A stretch of 9,476 nucleotides of DNA from Mannheimia sp041807705 (lineage in GTDB: Bacteria; Pseudomonadota; Gammaproteobacteria; Enterobacterales; Pasteurellaceae): assembly GCF_041807705.1 (NCBI RefSeq), contig NZ_JBGTYY010000048.1, positions 1 through 9,476 of the forward strand. Direction: 5' to 3'. This document shows positions 5,810 through 9,476 of this stretch, piece by piece. Made by a program: the position numbers and the translations under genes. The notes under the pieces are model-generated. The model was given only the letters and a program-made list of their open reading frames with translations, did not search any database and was not told the origin of the DNA. Every line of letters begins with the position of its first letter. Position 1 is the first letter of the stretch.

Positions 5810-5841
5810 AAAAAAATCCCCCATTTTTGCAAAATGGGGGA
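5810..5841 (-). terminator. Rho-independent terminator of dapD
   Basis: Perfect 11-bp arms (5817-5827 and 5831-5841, TCCCCCATTTT type) surround a 3-base loop. On the minus strand a run of seven T follows immediately (5810-5816). It starts eight bases after the dapD stop and is the strongest terminator in the window. Confidence 0.93.
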
Positions 5842-5849
5842 GCAATCAA

Positions 5850-6674
5850 TTACTCGTCAATAGAACGAAGTAAATCGTTTAAGCCCACTTTGCTTAGCGT
5901 TTTCTCGTCTACTTTTTTCACGATTACCGCACAGTAAAGGTTATGTGAACCATCTTTTGACGGTAAAGAACCTGAAACAACTACAGAACCAGCAGGTACA
6001 CGACCGTAGTGGATTTCACCTGTTTCACGGTCATAGATTTTGGTTGATTGACCGATAAATACGCCCATTGAGATCACGCAGTTATCTTCAACAATTACGC
6101 CTTCAACGATTTCAGAACGCGCACCGATAAAGCAGTTATCACCGATGATAGTTGGGTTAGCTTGTAACGGCTCTAACACGCCACCAATACCTACGCCACC
6201 TGATAAGTGAACATTTTTACCGATTTGAGCACAAGAACCCACAGTTACCCAAGTGTCCACCATTGTGCCTTCGCCAACGTATGCACCGATGTTTACGAAT
6301 GATGGCATTAACACCACATTTTTCTCGATGTGAGAACCTTTACGCACCACCGCACCCGGCACCGCACGGATACCGTCTGCTTTGAACTGCTCTTCGGTGT
6401 AGTTGCCGTATTTGGTTGGCACTTTGTCGTAGAATTTAGTTTCTGCACCGTCAATGATTTCATTGTCAGCGATACGGAATGAAAGCAGAACCGCTTTTTT
6501 CACCCATTGGTTTACTACCCACTCACCATCTTTTTTCTCAGCTACACGAAGAGAACCGTTATCTAAACCTGCGATAACTTGCTCAACTGCTGCTTTAGTT
6601 TCAGCGTCCACTGTTTTTGGGGTGATTTCAGCTCGGCGTTCAAATGCTGCTTCAATAATTGCTTGTAAAGACAT
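5850..6674 (-). CDS. dapD: 2,3,4,5-tetrahydropyridine-2,6-dicarboxylate N-succinyltransferase
   Basis: DapD transfers succinyl from succinyl-CoA to tetrahydrodipicolinate in the diaminopimelate route to lysine and peptidoglycan. It acts as a cytosolic trimer. At 274 residues it is exactly the length of the E. coli enzyme. Residues 1-100 form the N-terminal alpha/beta domain. Residues from about 105 to 230 are the left-handed beta-helix built from hexapeptide repeats (for example VVLMPSFVNIGAYVGEGTMV). R103 and D140 correspond to the substrate-binding residues of the family, and the GSLPSKDGSHNLYCAVIVK tail is conserved. Start ATG at 6672-6674 has AAGGA about nine bases upstream. It is divergent from the M15 peptidase gene and closed by a strong terminator, so it looks mainly monocistronic. 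Confidence 0.97.
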   Translation of the reverse strand: MSLQAIIEAAFERRAEITPKTVDAETKAAVEQVIAGLDNGSLRVAEKKDGEWVVNQWVKKAVLLSFRIADNEIIDGAETKFYDKVPTKYGNYTEEQFKADGIRAVPGAVVRKGSHIEKNVVLMPSFVNIGAYVGEGTMVDTWVTVGSCAQIGKNVHLSGGVGIGGVLEPLQANPTIIGDNCFIGARSEIVEGVIVEDNCVISMGVFIGQSTKIYDRETGEIHYGRVPAGSVVVSGSLPSKDGSHNLYCAVIVKKVDEKTLSKVGLNDLLRSIDE

Positions 6675-6779
6675 TGTTGTGTTCCTTAACGACTAAATTA
6701 AAAGTAAAAATTCGGCTCACTTTTTAACATAGAAAGGCGTTTATTTCCACAAGAAAAAACATATTGAATCAATTTAGTT

Positions 6780-6785
6780 TATAAT
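6780..6785 (+). promoter_or_regulatory. Candidate -10 box for the M15 peptidase-rsmJ unit
   Basis: A perfect TATAAT lies 35 bp before the GTG start of the M15 gene in the divergent gap with dapD. The matching -35 position is poor (AAACAT). The transcript would start near 6792 with a leader of about 29 bases. Confidence 0.5.
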
Positions 6786-6804
6786 CTTAACCCATTGATT
6801 TTAT

Positions 6805-6814
6805 ACAAGCGGTC
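6805..6814 (+). repeat. DNA uptake signal overlapping the M15 peptidase start
   Basis: A full ACAAGCGGTC core is followed by AT-rich sequence and TTTGCAAAT at 6831-6839. The extension lies inside the coding sequence, so the GTG start codon is within the uptake signal. Confidence 0.85.
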
Positions 6815-6820
6815 ATTTTT

Positions 6821-7483
6821 GTGGAAAAATTTGCAAATCTATTAACGGGTAAAACTCGAGAGCATTTAGTGGCATTGCCGAATTCTCTTTCTGATAAACA
6901 TTGTCTTCAGCCTGAAGTGGTTGAAGCCTTTTTAGCCTTGCAGAAGGCAGCAAAAGAAGCAGGTTTTAATCTGCAGCCTGTCAGCACCTTCCGTGATTTT
7001 GAACGCCAAAAACTGATTTGGAATGCGAAGTTTAATGGCGAGCGTAAAGTTCACGATGATAATGGTGTTGCGATTGATATGGCTGTGTTATCTGATGTCG
7101 AAAAATGCAAAGCAATGTTACGTTGGTCTGCGGTGCCGGGAGCGAGCCGCCATCATTGGGGAACGGAAATTGATATTTTCGACCCTGATTTACTTCCCGA
7201 AAATACCCAACTTTTACTTGAGCCTTGGGAATATTTAGCAGGCGGTTATTTTGCCGAACTCACAAAATGGTTACAGCTTAATGCCGAACAATTTGGTTTT
7301 TACTTCCCATTTGATGGTACTCACAATCGAGTGGGTTTTGAGCCGTGGCATATCAGCTATCGTCCCATCTCAAATGAATATGAAAAATTATTTAGCGATG
7401 AAATTTTAAAGTCAGCTTGGCAAGATGAAGATGTGGCTGGTAAAGTCTGTTTGCTTACTCATTTCGATGAATTATTAAAATGA
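6821..7483 (+). CDS. M15 family zinc metallopeptidase (VanY-like D-Ala-D-Ala carboxypeptidase fold)
   Basis: This 220-residue protein carries the M15B/VanY motifs. SRHHWGTEID at 109-118 gives Zn ligands H111 and D118. FEPWH at 173-177 gives the catalytic E174 and the third ligand H177. STFRDFERQ (55-63) is the usual arginine-bearing substrate strand. Relatives remove D-Ala from peptidoglycan stem peptides. This one has no signal peptide or membrane segment (it starts MEKFANLLTGKTREH), so it appears cytosolic. A precursor or recycled muropeptide is then the more likely substrate, which is inference. Start GTG at 6821 is chosen because the next in-frame ATG is at residue 87, too far inside the domain, and a stop lies in frame upstream at 6788. 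No clear ribosome-binding site precedes it. Its stop overlaps the rsmJ start by 4 bp. Confidence 0.85.
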   Translation: MEKFANLLTGKTREHLVALPNSLSDKHCLQPEVVEAFLALQKAAKEAGFNLQPVSTFRDFERQKLIWNAKFNGERKVHDDNGVAIDMAVLSDVEKCKAMLRWSAVPGASRHHWGTEIDIFDPDLLPENTQLLLEPWEYLAGGYFAELTKWLQLNAEQFGFYFPFDGTHNRVGFEPWHISYRPISNEYEKLFSDEILKSAWQDEDVAGKVCLLTHFDELLK

Positions 7484-8232
7484 TCCAATTAATTAACGAA
7501 ACGCAAGATAACGACAAATTCCAACAAATTTGCGACAAATGGCAGCTTGTTCACAATGCGGAGAGCATATTAGCCCTTGTATTAACTGATGAACGCTTAG
7601 AATTACGCAAATTAGATGAGCCAAAATTAGGGGCGATTGCCGTTAATTTTGTTGATGGCACAATGGCACATCGCCGCAAATTTGGTGGTGGAAGAGGCGA
7701 AGCTGTAGCAAAATCAGTCGGTATTAAAGGCGACTATTTACCCACGGTAATTGATGCCACTGCAGGCTTAGGGCGAGATGCCTTTGTATTAGCTGCGGTG
7801 GGGTGTAAGGTGCTATTGGTTGAGCGAAACCCCATTGTGGCGGCTTTGTTGGAAGATGGGCTAAATCGGGCTTATCAAGATCTGGAAATTGGCGAATTTA
7901 TGCAAGAAAGAATGATTTTAGCTGATGTTCGTAACATATCGCAGCTTGATCCGACATTGCACGGTGCTGATGTGGTTTATTTAGATCCGATGTACCCACA
8001 TAAACAAAAAAGCGCGTTAGTAAAGAAAGAGATGCGAGTGTTCCAGCATTTAGTGGGGGCTGATTTAGATTCTGATGATTTCTTTGAGCCTGCAAAAGCA
8101 TTAGCCAAAAAACGTGTGGTGGTGAAACGCCCTGATTATGCCCCATTTTTAGCGGAACAAAAGCCGGATTTTTCACAGACTACCAAAAATCATCGCTTTG
8201 ATGTTTATCTTTCACATCTCAAAAATGATTAA
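7480..8232 (+). CDS. rsmJ: 16S rRNA (guanine-1516 N2) methyltransferase
   Basis: RsmJ (YhiQ) methylates N2 of G1516 in 16S rRNA of the small ribosomal subunit, using S-adenosylmethionine. The 250-residue protein has the family's GGGRGEAVAKSVG segment (69-81). SAM-binding motif I is DATAGLGRDAFVL (92-104), with an acidic VERNP (114-118) after the second strand for the ribose. The catalytic-type DPMYPHK (169-175) is characteristic of this family. The KRPDYAPFL and HRFDVYL strands near the end complete the Rossmann fold. The start ATG overlaps the stop of the M15 gene in an ATGA, with no good Shine-Dalgarno, which suggests translational coupling. No defect is visible. Confidence 0.95.
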   Translation: MIQLINETQDNDKFQQICDKWQLVHNAESILALVLTDERLELRKLDEPKLGAIAVNFVDGTMAHRRKFGGGRGEAVAKSVGIKGDYLPTVIDATAGLGRDAFVLAAVGCKVLLVERNPIVAALLEDGLNRAYQDLEIGEFMQERMILADVRNISQLDPTLHGADVVYLDPMYPHKQKSALVKKEMRVFQHLVGADLDSDDFFEPAKALAKKRVVVKRPDYAPFLAEQKPDFSQTTKNHRFDVYLSHLKND

Positions 8233-8286
8233 CTAGGATCCAGATCGAATTTTACAAAACTTTAATTGAAAAATGATCTTATGCGA

Positions 8287-8315
8287 TAGGCAAGCGGTTA
8301 TTTTTACAGTAAAAT
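8287..8315 (+). promoter_or_regulatory. Candidate ftsN promoter
   Basis: TAGGCA (8287-8292) and TAAAAT (8310-8315) are spaced by exactly 17 bp, about 40 bp before the ftsN start. They match the sigma-70 consensus at 4 of 6 and 5 of 6 positions. The promoter would overlap an uptake signal. No terminator for rsmJ is visible, so read-through may add to expression. Confidence 0.4.
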
Positions 8316-8325
8316 TTGCAAATTA
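8290..8325 (+). repeat. DNA uptake signal upstream of ftsN
   Basis: GCAAGCGGT (8 of 9 core bases) is followed by an AT-rich stretch and TTTGCAAATTATTTT, the full extended pattern. It lies in the gap between rsmJ and ftsN. Confidence 0.65.
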
Positions 8326-8355
8326 TTTTATCTTTAATTTTAGAGGGCGTTTATT

Positions 8356-9222
8356 GTGCCACAACGTGATTATGTTGCTCGTTCAAACGAGAAAAAAAGT
8401 AAAAAAACACAAAAAGAGAGTAATTTAAAGAAGGTTTTGATCCTGATTATTGGGTTAATTTTAGGTTGCGGTATTGCTTTATGGCTGTTAAAAGTCAATG
8501 CGCCGGCTCCTGCAGTACCTAATACGGTACAGCCAGCTCAACAGCAGCCAAAAAGTCAATTACCAAGCAGACCGGAAGAAAGCTGGAGCTATATCCGTGA
8601 TTTGGAAACTCGTACCGTAATTACCGATAACAGCCAAACATCTCAAGAGCGTTTAGCTCAATTAACGGCGGAACAAAAGAAACAAATTGAAGAAAGACGT
8701 AAACAAGAAGAAGCTCGTTTAGCTGAGCAAGCTCAGCAAAATCCAACATCAACGACAGCTGAAACGGATACTACGAAAGTTCAAGAACCGCAATTAACTG
8801 ATGAAGAGTTAGCGGCTAAAAAGGCAGAAGAGCAGGCTTTAGCTCAAAAGAGAGCAGAAGAAAAGCATAAACAGGCAGAGCTGAAAAAACAGCAAGAAGC
8901 TAAAAAAGCGGAGCAAGCTAAGTTAGCAGAAGAAAAAGCTAAAAAAGAGCAGCCTGCTAAAGTTGTAGCAAGTGCTGCAACACCGGCAGATAAAGCAGCC
9001 AATCAGGCAGGTAAATTCGGCTTACAATGTGGGGCATTCAAAAATAAAGCTCAAGCAGAAAATATGCAAGCACGTCTTGCAATGGCAGGATTTAATGCAA
9101 GAATTGCAAGCAGTGCAGATTGGAACCGTGTTTTTGTCGGCCCAGTTGGTGATAGAGCAGCTGCATCAAGAGCACAATCAAATGCTCGTAGTGTGGCAGA
9201 ATGTGTGATTGTTGCGATGTAG
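8356..9222 (+). CDS. ftsN: Cell division protein FtsN (SPOR domain)
   Basis: FtsN is a late divisome protein that activates septal peptidoglycan synthesis and binds denuded glycan at the septum. The 288 residues show the full layout. The cytoplasmic tail begins MPQRDYVARS, matching the E. coli RDYVRRS segment that contacts FtsA. One membrane helix spans about 26-45. PSRPEESWSYIRDLETR (70-86) matches the short essential periplasmic helix of E. coli FtsN. A long charged K/A/E/Q linker (about 98-200) and a C-terminal SPOR domain (about 218-288) follow. C225 and C283 match the E. coli disulfide pair. Start GTG at 8356 has GAGGG eight bases upstream and gives the conserved N-terminus. The linker is more charged and less glutamine-rich than that of E. 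coli. An IS follows 31 bp after the stop. Confidence 0.93.
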   Translation: MPQRDYVARSNEKKSKKTQKESNLKKVLILIIGLILGCGIALWLLKVNAPAPAVPNTVQPAQQQPKSQLPSRPEESWSYIRDLETRTVITDNSQTSQERLAQLTAEQKKQIEERRKQEEARLAEQAQQNPTSTTAETDTTKVQEPQLTDEELAAKKAEEQALAQKRAEEKHKQAELKKQQEAKKAEQAKLAEEKAKKEQPAKVVASAATPADKAANQAGKFGLQCGAFKNKAQAENMQARLAMAGFNARIASSADWNRVFVGPVGDRAAASRAQSNARSVAECVIVAM

Positions 9223-9235
9223 GATGATTTAAGCT

Positions 9236-9253
9236 AAAGGAGGAATCATTATT
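9236..9253 (+). promoter_or_regulatory. Stranded Shine-Dalgarno of an interrupted downstream gene
   Basis: AAAGGAGG (9236-9243) is a near-perfect ribosome-binding site, but no usable start codon follows it. A start would be expected around 9249-9253, and the IS begins at 9254. The only candidate, TTG at 9253-9255, meets TAG at once. The gene it served was probably cut off by the insertion and should lie beyond the far end of the IS. Confidence 0.5.
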
Positions 9254-9279
9254 TGTAGAAGATCAGACTTGATCTGACA
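9254..9279 (+). repeat. Outer terminal inverted repeat of right IS copy
   Basis: It matches the left IS end (614-639, minus strand) at 24 of 26 positions, starting TGTAGAAGA. It contains the small palindrome AGATCA-GACT-TGATCT, which is imperfect in the left copy. Confidence 0.75.
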
Positions 9280-9293
9280 ATTGACTCTAAAAA

Positions 9294-9357
9294 GTGAGAG
9301 TTTCCCGTTTAGAATATGAGTGTCAAAAATCAATCTAAACAAAAAGGAAATTCTCAT
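9294..9357 (+). promoter_or_regulatory. Leader hairpin sequestering the transposase start (right copy)
   Basis: GTGAGAGTTTCC (9294-9305) pairs with GGAAATTCTCAT (9346-9357). The two bases that differ from the left copy's perfect stem both become G-U pairs in RNA, so all 12 pairs remain possible. The downstream arm covers the GGAAA ribosome-binding site and the AT of the start codon. TAGAAT at 9310-9315 lies between the arms and may be the internal -10 box. Confidence 0.6.
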
Positions 9358-9476
9358 GTTTTATTCTAACAACCCTCTCATTAAACACAAGACCGGTTTA
9401 TTAAATTTAGCAGAAGAACTGGGTAATATTTCTCAAGCCTGCAAAGTAATGGGAATGAGCCGAGATACATTCTATC
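9356..9476 (+). CDS. IS481-like family transposase, first 40 residues (partial at window edge)
   Basis: The frame opens at the ATG at 9356-9358 and is open to the window edge. The 40 visible residues are identical to the left copy except T31V and I32M, although 13 bases differ and ten of those are silent. The helix-turn-helix segment GNISQACKVMGMSRDTFY is present. The catalytic domain is off the window, so completeness cannot be judged. Synthesis is probably low because the start lies in the leader hairpin. Confidence 0.85.
   Translation, partial: MFYSNNPLIKHKTGLLNLAEELGNISQACKVMGMSRDTFY

Larger units (their letters stand above)
9254..9476 (+). mobile_element. Partial IS481-like insertion sequence, right copy (5' part)
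   Basis: This is the 5' part of a second copy of the same IS type, on the plus strand and running off the window. It has the same order as the left copy: terminal repeat, leader hairpin, then transposase. In the first 121 coding bases it differs from the left copy at 13 positions, so the two are related isoforms rather than a fresh duplication. The element begins 31 bp after the ftsN stop and in the same direction. Confidence 0.85.

Noticed and set aside
6454..6696. Open frame antisense to the dapD 5' end.
   Set aside because: It is a shadow of dapD extending into its promoter region.
7898..8176. Open frame antisense to rsmJ, and plus-strand frames inside the M15 and ftsN genes (7023-7238, 8972-9208).
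   Set aside because: All lie out of frame within genes with intact conserved motifs.
8641..8950. Apparent tandem repeat in ftsN.
   Set aside because: The repetitiveness comes from K/A/E/Q codons in the linker; no unit repeats exactly or at a fixed length.
1..9476. Composite transposon formed by the two flanking IS copies.
   Set aside because: The enclosed genes are core (dapD, accBC, ftsN), the IS copies are about 11% different over the compared coding bases, and one appears to have broken into a gene next to ftsN. Two separate insertions explain this better.

Overview
The window looks like chromosomal DNA of a Pasteurellaceae bacterium from the Actinobacillus pleuropneumoniae / Mannheimia / Bibersteinia side of the family. 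The main reason is several copies of the DNA uptake signal in its ACAAGCGGT(C) form with the AT-rich TTTGCAAA extension, and no copy that I could find of the Haemophilus-type AAGTGCGGT. The proteins (AccB, AccC, DapD, AroQ, RoxA, RsmJ, FtsN) are close to their gamma-proteobacterial counterparts. The species is inference.

Layout: a core-gene block is bracketed by two partial IS481-like insertion sequences that point outward. The left copy (1-639) is on the minus strand and runs off the window; the right copy (9254-9476) is on the plus strand and runs off the other end. Between them, minus-strand genes run leftward from 6674: dapD (lysine/peptidoglycan precursor), a strong terminator, aroQ (shikimate pathway), a DXD sugar transferase, an inverted pair of uptake signals, accB-accC (fatty-acid synthesis), a terminator, roxA (ribosomal protein L16 hydroxylase) and a small MazG-like pyrophosphohydrolase. 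On the plus strand, diverging from dapD, are an M15 (VanY-like) metallopeptidase, rsmJ (16S rRNA methyltransferase, overlapping by 4 bp) and ftsN (cell division).

This is mostly ordinary core metabolism and I see no new defence system, CRISPR array or gene cassette. The parts worth a second look are these. The two IS copies are clearly different isoforms, yet they share a leader hairpin that buries the transposase ribosome-binding site and whose substitutions keep RNA pairing. A perfect Shine-Dalgarno sequence is stranded right at the right-hand IS junction. A glycosyltransferase gene sits between aroQ and accBC, which are adjacent in E. coli. The accBC leader carries a terminator-like hairpin and phased A/T tracts. 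Uptake signals overlap terminators, and in one case a start codon.

No stretch longer than 300 bases lacks a gene. The largest gap (4314-4559) is the accBC control region plus the paired uptake signals.
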